A DNA stretch of 64,000 bases from Chaenocephalus aceratus (GCA_023974075.1 CM043788.1:14040188-14104187); one strand, 5' to 3'; shown: positions 1-9,872, numbered from the stretch's first letter. Translations and numbers: made by a program. The notes: generated from the sequence alone by a model not told the origin.

Positions 1-1
1 G

Positions 2-315
2 ACCATCGCGGAGGCAGTCCAGTTGCCATCCTTCTGTCTCCGTGAGGAGGGTGGGTCATATATTCTCAAGGAGAATCACCCATACTGGCACCAGGTCCAA
101 GGGTAGCTGCACATCACAGACCGGAGTCTCTGCTACTTTGTTGTGTGGACCAGAAGGAGGCGATCATCATCCTCATCCCCAAAGACCCTGCATGGCATGG
201 AAATCTCCTCCTCCTGGAGAAATTCTATACCCAGCATATGCTCCCTGTGTTGGCCAGTAGAGGAGGACATTTAAATAAACACCCTGGGACTCTGCGTTGT
301 GTTTCGTATGTGTGA
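2..315 (+). pseudogene. YqaJ-type (lambda-exonuclease-like) recombinase relic, C-terminal part
   Basis: Read from base 2, the frame gives a stretch typical of the YqaJ/viral-recombinase nuclease core: an LKENHPYW segment, then HQVQG, a stop codon at 104-106 where the family has a Gln, then LHIT and CYFVVW. After base 148 the similarity continues one frame over, with IPKDPAWHGN and LLLLEKFYTQHMLP, until a stop at 313-315. The family is a PD-(D/E)XK nuclease. Multi-copy versions are common in fish genomes, usually as part of mobile elements. One nonsense change and one single-base frame change show that this copy is dead. The N-terminal part lies outside the window. Family assignment is from remembered motif pattern; the host element is unknown. 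Confidence 0.6.
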
Positions 316-1912
316 TGGGGTGTTATGCAGAGGGGAGGAAAATAGGACACAGCAGATTGGGATTGTGGTGGAGATGCTGAGCAGTTATTTAATTGTTGCA
401 TGTAATTATTATTATACTGCGTGCTTCTTAGTTATTCCATCTTTTGCTGTAACATGGATCTGTATGTAACTCTATATTTACCTGTTATCTACCACACTTC
501 CTTCTACATCATACACCATCATTATACATGATGGTGTATATAGGATATATATATATATAATTTTGTATACATATCTGTAAATTGTATAATTTAATTTTTC
601 GTATTTGGGATTGTTGGAAACGTCTTTTTTATCTCCCTGTCTATAAACACAAACTGAGTAAGATTGACAATAAAGTTGACTTTGAAAAATATATATATTC
701 TTTATGAAAATAGTTGACTGTTGTCAAATGAATCCAAATGAAACGTTGGACTGAACTACAACTACGCCTTTAAATCTCTACGGACTGATTTTCAGTGGGA
801 TGGCAAGTTCCTATCTTTAAACATTTATAAGTTTTTTCTCAGAACAGATTTGATTTTCTGAAGTTAATTTAACTTTGGCGACCATGTAAGGTCATTATTA
901 AAAGGTACAATCAATTTGTTTAGGGTTGACTAAAATAATGAAAAACATTTCATTTGGATAATTTACTGACAGTATAAGAAACTCACCTGTTCCTTTTTTA
1001 TAAAGTGAAACAGTTGAAATGATAGATTTTAGTAAACTTAAAAACAACCTTCTCCAAAAGCTATCAAGGAATATACCGAATACTTGTTTTCGAACTTTAT
1101 TACATATTTTTATATAAATAGGTTGAATGATCCATAATTGACAGAAGCTGTTGTTTACACTGTGTTTACACTGACCTGTTACTCATATATTAATGTCTTT
1201 GTAACTTCAGTAAACCACTACCTCACTAATTTATTTCATTCATCACGGTTCAGTAAACTAAGTGATACATGAACCAGTTTGAAAACAGCTAAGCTTCCTT
1301 TCTCTTTTGTCCATACACTTGGCCCTTTCTCTTTTCCATGTGGAAAATGGCAGCTGCATATTCTGCTTTTCTCATCTGCTCGTCTACAATGAGAAAATTA
1401 TATGATTAATTACTAATAATCAATTAAAACCTGTTATTACCAATATTTCACAAATTCTTCATCTAATCTTAAGAGCACAGCTGTATGTTGAGTATGTCAA
1501 CTTTGCTTGGTTCATCTTACTGGGGGGCAGCTATGCAGTTGAAGGCAGAATGAATGAAGGCAGTATGAATGTATTATTGACTCAGAATGAAGCACAACTT
1601 CATGTCATACAATACATTGGCTTTATTTGTAATTGTGTGAAAACATATGAGCATTGATTAGCAAGCAGGACCTGCAGGAACAGAGAATGGTGATGGATGG
1701 AGCTGGGAAGAGAGAAGAATAAAGAAAACAGATCAACTGTTCTGGGGAATGGAAACTCAGCTGTGTGCTAACAAGGTGGAGGGACAGGAGGACGCTGGAA
1801 CGGGGCTATTCACTCCAGTTTTGCAGCGTCCCACTGTACTACATGTCTATACACTGTACCAATGTATCACATGGACCACTGTCTTGTAGGTGTCCCACAC
1901 CCACCTCTTTTT
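316..1912. other. No recognisable gene; AT-rich spacer
   Basis: AT-rich sequence with a short TA-rich run near 540-562 and an AATAAA at about 668-673 that could be the tail of the preceding relic. No coding similarity, TIR or long repeat was recognised up to the left repeat of the Ngaro-like element. Confidence 0.5.
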
Positions 1913-2091
1913 CACTAGCAGGAACCGCGCCACAACAATGTGATGTTTGTAAGTGTATTGAAGTAACATGTGAATGATATGAGGGGGGTGAAGAGATGAT
2001 CTGGGAGGACGAGCTGTGGTCCGTGCAGTGGGAGACTCAGAGTGGGGGTTCCGTCTCCGGCATGATCTGCATGGGCTGATTGCGGGCCCCC
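1913..2091 (-). repeat. Split direct repeat B2 (179 bp)
   Basis: Nearly identical to 2825-3003 (a few substitutions seen, for example GTGTATT against GTTTATT, and GCATGG against GCGTGG). The shared block runs from CACTAGCAGG to the GGGCCCCC run. It marks the 3' end of the minus-strand Ngaro-like element. Confidence 0.8.
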
Positions 2092-2159
2092 CAGACGATA
2101 CCTGGAATTAAGGTGTTAGTATACGCAGTATATAAACATGCACCGTTTAAATATAAATG

Positions 2160-2640
2160 GTGACGGGCAGAGGATGTTGGGATGAAGGGATGAGGGATGG
2201 AGGGATGTAGGGATGAGGGAGGGATGTAGGGATGTAGGGATGTAGGGATGAAGGGATGTAGGGATGTTGGGATGAAGGGATGTAGGTATGAGGGATGTTG
2301 GGATGAAGGGATGTAGGTATGAGGGATGTAGGGATGAGGGACGTAGGGATGAGGGATGTTGGGATGAGGGATGTTGGGATAAGGGATGTAGGGATGAGGG
2401 ATGTTGGGATGAAGGGATGTAGAGATGAGGGATGTTGGGATGTAGGGATGAGGGATGAGGGATGTTGGGATGTAGGGATGAGGGATGTTGGGATGAAGGG
2501 ATGTAGGGATGTAGGGATGTAGGGATGAGGGATGTTGGGTTGAAGGGATATAGGGATGTTGGGATGAAGGGATGAGGGATGGAGGGATGAGGGGCTGTAG
2601 GGATGTTGAGGGAGGGAAGAAGGGATGGATGGATGGATGT
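2160..2640. repeat. GGGATG(T/A)(A/G)-type minisatellite
   Basis: About 480 bp of tandem 8- and 9-base variants: GGGATGTA, GGGATGAA, GGGATGTT and GGGATGAG. On the minus strand this reads as Pro-, His-, Ile- and Ser-rich pseudo-protein. It lies between A2 and B2 of the Ngaro-like element, where the family normally has no spacer. Confidence 0.9.
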
Positions 2641-2698
2641 ATCGCTCGGTGTGAGTCGGAAGGGGAACTGTATCGGTAGAAGGGAGAGGGAGGGTGGG

Positions 2699-2824
2699 TT
2701 GAAAGGATGGAGACAAGCAGTGGCCGGAAGTTTTGCCGGATATAAATAGTGGTGGCCGTGGTTCGAGGCGGAGTTTTAGACGTGGCCATGCTCCTGAACC
2801 TATGTTAACAATTTAACCTCATTT
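2699..2824 (-). repeat. Split direct repeat A2 (126 bp)
   Basis: Matches 9747-9872 over 126 bp, with two substitutions seen (TAGACG/TAGGCG and AATTTAA/AATTGAA). It abuts B1 without a gap. It contains a TATAAATAG motif on the plus strand. Confidence 0.85.
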
Positions 2825-3003
2825 CACTAGCAGGAACCGCGCCACAACAATGTGATGTTTGTAAGTTTATTGAAGTAACATGTGAATGATATGAGGGGGG
2901 TGAAGAGATGATCTGGGAGGACGAGCTGTGGTCCGTGCAGTGGGAGACTCAGAGTGGGGGTTCCGTCTCCGGCATGATCTGCGTGGGCTGATTGCGGGCC
3001 CCC
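2825..3003 (-). repeat. Split direct repeat B1 (179 bp)
   Basis: Copy of B2 (1913-2091) lying directly against A2. On the minus strand it carries AATAAA (plus-strand TTTATT at 2866-2871), a plausible polyadenylation signal for the element. The same site in B2 is altered. Confidence 0.85.
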
Positions 3004-3049
3004 AAAAGAGTCGGATTAAAGCAGCTGACTTAAGCGTGTGCGTGTCTGA

Positions 3050-3290
3050 GATCATTAAGATTGTTGTGGATGTAAGCGTGATACGCTTGGGATGACGAGC
3101 GGCCGAGGGCCTAGATGGTTGGATAAGAGATGCCCGGTATAGCTGCTGTGGACGCTGCGCCAATGCGGGAGGAATGGCTCGAATAATATTCTGAGCATAT
3201 CCCCAAAGTAAGAAACACGTTGTGGAAGTGTTTCTGGAACCAGAAACGTGTGGCCGTTTTCCCTGTTTCGGTGAGAAAGAGTGGGTGTTG
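3050..3290 (-). pseudogene. Ngaro-like tyrosine recombinase, C-terminal catalytic part
   Basis: The minus strand reads TLFLTETGK, then LTLGICSEYYSSHSSRIG and AASTAA, followed after a stop by LGRSSSQAYHAYIH. This fits the end of a YR-retroelement recombinase. The HxxR motif is HSSR, with His at about 3176-3174 and Arg at 3167-3165. The LGRW-type box has lost its Trp, and a Tyr in the QAYHAY stretch (about 3081-3064) is the likely nucleophile. The N-terminal half with the first catalytic Arg is absent, because the sequence jumps to RNase H remnants upstream. A stop codon lies between the HxxR and Tyr boxes. It is read as a pseudogene of an integration enzyme. Motif identity is from family knowledge; the exact ends are approximate. 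Confidence 0.65.
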
Positions 3291-3360
3291 AGGCGTTGCG
3301 TATGCATCGTACCTTGCGCTGAAGTATTTGGTTAGTGGCTCGTATGGCTGGGATACGAGT

Positions 3361-3905
3361 TCAGGCAGAAGATGTGGATGGGGAAAGAAATTCCCAGCTG
3401 ATTCGTTTTATTCCGGAGTGTGAATATGAGAGTCGTTTGCCGTGGAGCGCTAACGGCTGCCGTTTCGTGCATCTGTCTGCCTGTAAGTAGTTTGACAAGA
3501 GGAGAGTGATGCGCTGTACTTTCTCTGAGGATAGAGAAGCCCGGAAAGACATTGAGTCCAGGGTGATGCCTAGAAACTCAATGGAGGTTGTAGGCCCTGA
3601 GGTTTTCTCCTCAAACAGAGGAATGCCAAGGTCTGCAAAATATTTGTATGAGTGTGCTCAGCCCGTGGCAGGGGGGTGAGGATGGTGGAGTGACTGTGAG
3701 AAAGAAGTCGAGAAGATGGAGCATGTGGGGGAGTCTGTGGTTGTTTGGGGACTATTGAATGGCCTATCATGAATCCTTCTTTGACTTCTTTGGCCAGTAA
3801 GGTGTCGAAGGTGTGAGGTTCTGTTAAAGCGGACTGAAGGTTGTAGCAGATGTGAGATGTGTCAGGCAGTATTACTAAGCCTGGGTGGAAACCATGGGTC
3901 AAGCC
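3361..3905 (-). pseudogene. Ngaro-like reverse transcriptase/RNase H remnant with RT core deleted
   Basis: On the minus strand an N-terminal block (THGFHPGLVILP, then LLAKEVKEGFMIGHS) is the conserved lead-in of Ngaro/DIRS RT. About 180 bp later, in another frame, come FADLGIPLFEEKTSGP and EFLGITLDSMSFRASL, then CTKRQPLAL. These are the end of RT and start of the RNase H/connection region. The intervening fingers-palm section, including the YxDD active site, is missing, so the copy is catalytically dead. It lies between the CCCH-finger ORF1 end and the recombinase remnant, the expected order for this family. Confidence 0.6.
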
Positions 3906-3997
3906 GTTGGTGAGAAAGTAAACGGACTATCTGGATGATTCGCTGAGGCGGTAGCTAAGTTGCTTATCTTGACGGGTGTGCTGAGTTGCCGTGCTAG

Positions 3998-4225
3998 TCA
4001 ATCTGCTGATGTAGTTGGGTTGTGGGGGCAGGTGCTCCTGGCATGAGCGCCGCCGCAGAAAGAGCAGATGTGCATGAGGCGGCAGCTAGAAAAAGAGCAG
4101 CCTAGGTCATTGAAATTGTTGCACACTGTCCTGCCTCCCTGCGGGTGATAGACGGTTAAAGTCTGAGGCGTGATGGAGAGGAAAGTGAGTGAGGTGTTTG
4201 AGATGGTGGAGAGCTGACTAAGCAT
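3998..4225 (-). pseudogene. Ngaro-like ORF1 C-terminus with CCCH-type zinc finger
   Basis: The minus strand carries a Cys/His cluster: CNNFNDLGCSFSSCRLMH, then CSFCGGAHARSTCP. Spacing C-x7-C-x5-C-x3-H is a CCCH-type finger, followed by a CxxCGGxH knuckle. This is the usual C-terminal nucleic-acid-binding end of the gag-like ORF1 in DIRS/Ngaro elements. The frame closes with TAG about 20 residues after the finger. Upstream (about 4156-4330) lies a Ser/Pro/His-rich linker in another frame. The finger's metal ligands are intact although the element around it is broken. Confidence 0.6.
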
Positions 4226-4344
4226 GCTAAGGCCGGGTGGGCAGGGGGCTCCGCATAATTGGCAAGGGAGGGATGCGCGTGCTGCGAAGATGCGGCAGTA
4301 ACGCTCGGAGTCTGGAGCACCACGGTATGTTCCCTGGTTGAGCG

Positions 4345-4455
4345 GCTTGATAATAAATAATAATAATAATCCTTATATTTATTATGGCGCTTTATCAATG
4401 ACTCTCAAAGCGCTTTACAAATACACTGCACGTACAGATCATACATACATGTAAT
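4345..4455 (-). repeat. LINE/SINE-type 3' tail insertion with (ATT)n
   Basis: The minus strand reads GTAAAGCGCTTTGAGAG...GATAAAGCGCC, ending in an ATT-repeat tail. This is a 3'-end signature shared by several fish LINE and SINE families. It sits inside the Ngaro-like element between the minisatellite and the zinc-finger segment. The exact family is not assignable. Confidence 0.45.
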
Positions 4456-4523
4456 GGTCATCTGATGCGGCCGGCGGCTTGGCTAGCGAAGTTTATTTTA
4501 TTATTTGTATTATTTTTCCTCAG

Positions 4524-7500
4524 AGAGAGACCGGAGTGTCTGCTCACGGCGAGGGTCGGAGTGAGAGAGACCGGAGCATCTGCTCACTGCGAGGGTCGGA
4601 GTGAGAGAGACCGGAGCATCTGCTCACTGCGAGGGTCAGAGAGAGAGAGACCGGAGCGTCTGCTCACTGTGAGGGTCAGATACAGAGAGACCAGAGCGTC
4701 TGCTCACTGCAAAGTTCAGAGAGAGAGAGACAGGAACGTCTACTCACTGCGAGGGTCAGAGCGAGAGAGACCGGATCGTCTGCTCGCTACGAGGGTCAGA
4801 GAGAGAGAGACCGGAACGTCTACTCACTGCGAGGGTCAGAGAGAGAGACCGGAGCGTCTGCTCACTGCGAGGGTCAGAGAGAGAGAGAGCGGAGCGTCTG
4901 CTCACTGCGAGGGTCAGAGAGGGAGAGAGCGGAGCGTCTGCTCACTGCGAGGGTCAGAGAGAGAGAGACCGGAGCGTCTGCTCACTGCGAGGGTCAGAGA
5001 GAGAGAGACCGGAGCATCTGCTCACTGCGAGGGTCAGAGAGGGAGAGACCGGAGCGTCTGCTCACTACGAGGGTCAGAGAGAGAGAGAGCGGAGCGTCTG
5101 CTCACTGCGAGGGTCAGAGAGAGAGAGACCGGAGCGTCTGCTCACTGCGAGGGTCAGAGAGAGAGAGACCGGAGCATCTGCTCACTGCGAGGGTCAGAGA
5201 GAGAGAGAGCGGAGCGTCTGCTCACTGCGAGGGTCAGAGAGAGAGAGACCGGAGCGTCTGCTCACTGCGAGGGTCAGAGAGAGAGAGACCGGAGCGTCTG
5301 CTCACTGCGAGGGTCAGAGAGAGAGAGACCGGAACGTTTGCTCACTGCGAGGGTCAGAGAGAGAGAGACCGGAGCGTCTGCACACTGCGAGGGTCAGAGA
5401 GAGAGACCGGAGCGTTTGCTCACTGCGAGGGTCAGAGAGGGAGAGACCGGAGCGTTTGCTCACTGCGAGGGTCGAGAGAGAGAGACTGGAGCGTTTGCTC
5501 ACTGCGAGGGTCGAGAGAGAGACCGGAGCGTCTGCTCACTGCGAGGGTCAGAGAGGGAGAGACCGGAGCGTTTGCACACTGCGAGGGTCAGAGAGAGAGA
5601 GACTGGAGCGTTTGCTCACTGCGAGGGTCGAGAGAGAGAGACCGGAGCGTCTGCTCGCTGCGAGGGTCGAGAGAGAGACCGGAGCGTCTGCTCACTGCGA
5701 GGGTCAGAGAGGGAGAGACCGGAGCGTTTGCACACTGCGAGGGTCAGAGAGAGAGAGACAGGAGCGTTTGCTCACTGCGAGGGTCGAGAGAGAGAGAGAC
5801 CGGAGCGTCTGCTCACTGCGAGGGTCAGAGAGAGAGAGAGACCGGAGCGTCTGCTCACTGCGAGGGTCGAGAGAGAGAGAGACCGGAGCGTCTACTCACT
5901 GCGAGGGTCAGAGAGAGAGAGACCGGAGCGTTTGCTCACTGCGAGGGTCAGAGAGAGAGAGACCGGAGCGTTTGCTCACTGCGAGGGTCGAGAGAGAGAG
6001 ACCGGAGCGTTTGCTCACTGCGAGGGTCAGAGAGGGAGAGACCGGAGCGTCTGCTCACTGCGAGGGTCAGAGAGAGAGAGACCGGAGCGTTTGCTCACTG
6101 CGAGGGTCGAGAGAGAGAGAGACCGGAGCGTCTGCTCACTGCGAGGGTCGAGAGAGAGAGACCGGAGCGTCTGCTCACTGCGAGGGTCAGAGAGGGAGAG
6201 ACCGGAGCGTCTGCTCACTGCGAGGGTCGAGAGAGAGAGACCGGAGCGTTTGCTCACTGCGAGGGTCAGAGAGGGAGAGACCGGAGCGTCTGCTCACTGC
6301 GAGGGTCGAGAGAGAGAGACCGGAGCGTCTGCTCACTGCGAGGGTCAGAGAGAGAGAGACCGGAGCGTCTACTCACTGCGAGGGTCAGAGAGAGAGACCG
6401 GAGCGTCTGCTCACTGCGAGGGTCGAGAGAGAGAGACTGGAGCGTTTGCTCACTGCGAGGGTCGAGAGAGAGAGACCGGAGCGTTTGCTCACTGCGAGGG
6501 TCGAGAGAGAGAGACCGGAGCGTCTACTCACTGCGAGGGTCGAGAGAGAGAGACTGGAGCGTTTGCTCACTGCGAGGGTCAGAGAGAGAGAGACCAGAGC
6601 ATCTGCTCACTGCGAGGGTCAGAGAGAGAGAGACCGGAGCGTCTGCTCACTGCGAGGGTCAGAGAGAGAGAGACCGGAGCGTTTGCTCACTGCGAGGGTT
6701 GAGAGAGAGAGACCGGAGCGTTTGCTCACTGCGAGGGTCAGAGAGAGAGAGACCGGAGCGTTTGCTCACTGCGAGGGTCGAGAGAGAGAGACCGGAGCGT
6801 TTGCTCACTGCGAGGGTCGGAGAGAGAGAGACCGGAGCGTTTGCTCACTGCGAGGGTCAGAGAGGGAGAGACCGGAGCGTCTGCTCACTGCGAGGGTCAG
6901 AGAGAGAGAGAGACCGGAGCGTTTGCTCACTGCGAGGGTCGGAGAGAGAGAGACCGGAGCATCTGCTCACTGCGAGGGTCGGAGAGAGAGAGACCGGGGC
7001 GTTTGCTCACTGCGAGGGTCAGAGAGGGAGAGACCGGAGCGTTTGCTCACTGCGAGGGTCAGGGAGAGAGAGAGACCGGAGCATCTGCTCACTGCGAGGG
7101 TCAGGGAGAGAGAGAGACCGGAGCATCTGCTCACTGCGAGGGTCGGAGAGAGAGAGACCGGGGCGTTTGCTCACTGCGAGGGTCGGAGAGAGAGAGACCG
7201 GGGCGTTTGCTCACTGCGAGGGTCGGAGAGAGAGAGACCGGGGCGTTTGCTCACTGCGAGGGTCAGAGAGGGAGAGACCGGAGCATCTGCTCACTGCGAG
7301 GGTCGGAGAGAGAGAGACCGGAGCATCTGCTCACTGCGAGGGTCGGAGAGAGAGAGACCGGGGCGTTTGCTCACTGCGAGGGTCGGAGAGAGAGAGACCG
7401 GGGCGTTTGCTCACTGCGAGGGTCAGAGAGAGAGAGACCGGAGCATCTGCTCACTGCGAGGGTCGGAGAGAGAGAGACCGGGGCGTTTGCTCACTGCGAG

Positions 7501-8820
7501 GGTCGGAGAGAGAGAGACCGGGGCGTTTGCTCACTGCGAGGGTCGGAGAGAGAGAGACCGGGGCGTTTGCTCACTGCGAGGGTCAGAGAGAGAGAGACCG
7601 GGGCGTTTGCTCACTGCGAGGGTCGAGAGAGAGAGACCGGAGCGTCTGCTCACTGCGAGGGTCGTAGAGAGAGAGACCGGAGCGTTTGCTCACTGCGACG
7701 GTCGGAGAGAGAGAGACCGGAGCGTTTGCTCACTGCGAGGGTCAGAGAGGGAGAGACCGGAGCGTCTGCTCACTGCGAGGGTCAGAGAGAGAGAGAGACC
7801 GGAGCGTTTGCTCACTGCGAGGGTCGGAGAGAGAGAGACCGGAGCATCTGCTCACTGCGAGGGTCGGAGAGAGAGAGACCGGGGCGTTTGCTCACTGCGA
7901 GGGTCGGAGAGGGAGAGACCGGAGCGTTTGCTCACTGCGAGGGTCAGGGAGAGAGAGAGACCGGAGCATCTGCTCACTGCGAGGGTCGGAGAGAGAGAGA
8001 CCGGGGCGTTTGCTCACTGCGAGGGTCGGAGAGAGAGAGACCGGGGCGTTTGCTCACTGCGAGGGTCAGAGAGGGAGAGACCGGAGCATCTGCTCACTGC
8101 GAGGGTCGGAGAGAGAGAGACCGGAGCATCTGCTCACTGCGAGGGTCGGAGAGAGAGAGACCGGGGCGTTTGCTCACTGCGAGGGTCGGAGAGAGAGAGA
8201 CCGGGGCGTTTGCTCACTGCGAGGGTCAGAGAGAGAGAGACCGGAGCATCTGCTCACTGCGAGGGTCGGAGAGAGAGAGACCGGGGCGTTTGCTCACTGC
8301 GAGGGTCGGAGAGAGAGAGACCGGGGCGTTTGCTCACTGCGAGGGTCGGAGAGAGAGAGACCGGGGCGTTTGCTCACTGCGAGGGTCAGAGAGAGAGAGA
8401 CCGGGGCGTTTGCTCACTGCGAGGGTCAGGGAGAGAGAGACCGGGGCGTTTGCTCACTGCGAGGGTCGAGAGAGAGAGACCGGAGCGTCTGCTCACTACG
8501 AGGGTCGGAGAGAGAGAGACCGGAGCATCTGCTCACTACGAGGGTCGGAGAGAGAGAGACCGGAACGTCTACTCACTGCAAGGGTCGGAGAGAGAGAGAC
8601 CCGAGCGTCTGCTCACTGCGAGGGTCGGAGAGAGAGAGACCGGAACGTCTACTCACTGCGAGGGTCGGAGAGAGAGAGACCGGAGCGTCTGCTCACTGCA
8701 AGGATCGGAGAGAGAGAGACCGGAGCGTCTGCTCACTACGAGGGTCAGAGAGAGAGAGACCGGAACGTCTACTCACTGCGAGGGTCGGAGAGAGAGAGAC
8801 CGGAGCGTCTGCTCACTGGG
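4524..8820. repeat. 40-bp minisatellite, about 105 copies
   Basis: Tandem units of about 40 bp (GAGCGTCTGCTCACTGCGAG plus GGTCRGAGAGAGAGAGACCG), varying from about 36 to 42 bp by GA-run length. Common variants are GAGCGT/GAGCAT/GGGCGT and CTGCTC/TTGCTC. Because 40 leaves remainder 1 on division by 3 and the unit has no stop in the forward frames, long ORFs (hundreds of residues, repeating SERERPERLLTARV-like words) arise in every forward frame. These are artefacts, not genes. The array lies within the ORF1 region of the Ngaro-like element. GGGCGT-type units dominate in 6960-8460. Confidence 0.95.
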
Positions 8821-9054
8821 TGAGGCGCTGTTGCTACGGGGTTAGCTGCTAGAGGAGGAAGGTAAGCAGAAGCTGGGTTGCTGTGGATTGCTGAAGGTAG
8901 GAAAGAAGAAGAAGAAGGGATGGAGGGATGAAGGGATGTATGTGCAAGGGGATTTTCGTGAAACCTGTGAGCAGGTACAGAGGGCAATACGACCTGGCCC
9001 CCACCAGGGGGTGCTGGTGAGTCGGGCTGTGTCCGTGGAGGAGGACGGCGGCCT

Positions 9055-9661
9055 GTGACGTCACGACCCGTGGTGCGCGGGCCGCACGGTGGTTGGCTCT
9101 GGAGCAGGAAGAGCTGTGTGTGTCGTTGCTCTTGCCGTTGTGCTGCTGTAGGCTTTGTAGAGATTGAACAGTCTAGCCTTGTTGTTGTTTCGGCGAAAGT
9201 GGATGCCGTTTTCTATCAGGAAACGTTGGAGTTGAGTGACTGTCCACCTCCGTAGTTCGGGCTCCGTAGTTCGGGCTCCGTAGTTCGGGCTCCGTTTCGG
9301 AGCGCGGCTCCGTCCGAGAGGCGTGTCGCGTGCGCCGCTGCGAGTGGCTGGGGGCTGCTAATGAGGCAGGCTGCCGGTGGTGGGGAGATTGGAGCTGGCT
9401 GTGCCTGTTGTGGCCCCGGTTGTTTGCCCTCGCTGGCGGAGTAGACGAAGCCTGGGACCTGTCTGGAGTTGGAGGTGTCTCGTTGGGGGAGCTTGAGTGG
9501 GAGCTGTGGCGGCTGGTGTGTGGGACACTGATTGCCGAGCGCACGCGGCTCCGTTCGGATGCTTGGCTTAGATCCAACTGCTGAAACGTGGATGGCGGGT
9601 AGCCGATGTCGAAGAGATCTTCGCCTGACTCTGGTGAGTTGATCAGCAGTTCGGGATCCAT
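9055..9661 (-). pseudogene. Ngaro-like ORF1 N-terminal region with SAP-like motif, frameshifted
   Basis: A minus-strand frame opens at ATG 9661-9659 (MDPELLINSPESGED) and runs through a Ser/Arg/Pro-rich, probably disordered stretch. Near 9250 a tandem 14-bp triplication throws it out of frame. The frame after it reads WTVTQLQRFLIENGIHF and NNNKARLFNLY, ending in a stop near 9055. That segment has the helix-turn-helix spacing of a SAP domain (DNA binding, about 35 residues). One 14-bp copy alone would keep the two parts in a single frame, so the break is recent in form. The SAP assignment is inferred from pattern, and the function in the element is unknown. The 126-bp repeat A1 lies about 85 bp upstream. 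Confidence 0.55.
9251..9292. repeat. 14-bp perfect tandem triplication
   Basis: The unit CGTAGTTCGGGCTC occurs three times in a row at 9251, 9265 and 9279. The 28 extra bases shift the minus-strand ORF1 frame. Confidence 0.95.
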
Positions 9662-9746
9662 GGTAAGTTGAATGTTCTCGTGGTAGCGTGTAGCTTGTTT
9701 GAACCGTGACGACGCGCGGCGTGAGTCACGGTCTGGCTGTCAGTCC

Positions 9747-9872
9747 TTGAAAGGATGGAGACAAGCAGTGGCCGGAAGTTTTGCCGGATATAAATAGTGG
9801 TGGCCGTGGTTCGAGGCGGAGTTTTAGGCGTGGCCATGCTCCTGAACCTATGTTAACAATTGAACCTCATTT
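9747..9872 (-). repeat. Split direct repeat A1 (126 bp), 5' end of the Ngaro-like element
   Basis: Pairs with A2 at 2699-2824. The sequence after it (from 9873) is DIRS-type RT lead-in on the opposite strand, so this is taken as the outer edge of the minus-strand element. Confidence 0.8.
9785..9797 (+). promoter_or_regulatory. TATA-box-like motif in repeat A1
   Basis: GATATAAATAGTG fits a TATA box read on the plus strand. The same motif is present in A2 (about 2738-2750). Orientation is ambiguous, because the element's own genes run on the minus strand, whose reading is TATTTATA. No start site can be proven. Confidence 0.3.

Larger units (their letters stand above)
1913..9872 (-). mobile_element. 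Ngaro-like tyrosine-recombinase retrotransposon, degenerate, with split direct repeats
   Basis: Read on the minus strand the order is: A1 (9872-9747), an ORF1 N-terminal part with a SAP-like motif, a huge 40-bp minisatellite, an ORF1 C-terminal CCCH-type finger, RT fragments, a tyrosine-recombinase C-terminus, B1 (3003-2825), A2 (2824-2699), a GGGATG minisatellite, and B2 (2091-1913). Split direct repeats of the form A1 - ORFs - B1A2B2 are diagnostic of Ngaro/PAT-type YR retroelements, which integrate with a tyrosine recombinase rather than an integrase. The RT core, most of RNase H and the N-terminal recombinase half are missing, so the copy cannot be autonomous. A2 and B2 should touch but are separated by about 600 bp of minisatellite-rich DNA. 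The outer ends are inferred from the repeat boundaries. Confidence 0.7.

Noticed and set aside
2037..2789. 250-codon minus-strand Pro/His/Ile/Ser-rich ORF
   Set aside because: Translation of the GGGATG minisatellite plus parts of repeats A2 and B2.
4524..8820. CRISPR-like array
   Set aside because: Units are contiguous with no unique spacers, in a vertebrate genome; it is a minisatellite.
4465..8852. Very long plus-strand ORFs (745, 1129, 660 and 388 codons)
   Set aside because: All are reading frames of the same stop-free 40-bp tandem repeat, present in every forward frame; low-complexity translation and no family match.
9785..9797. Functional promoter for the DIRS element
   Set aside because: The TATA-like motif belongs to the Ngaro repeat, and the DIRS ORFs are dead; retained only as a low-confidence motif.
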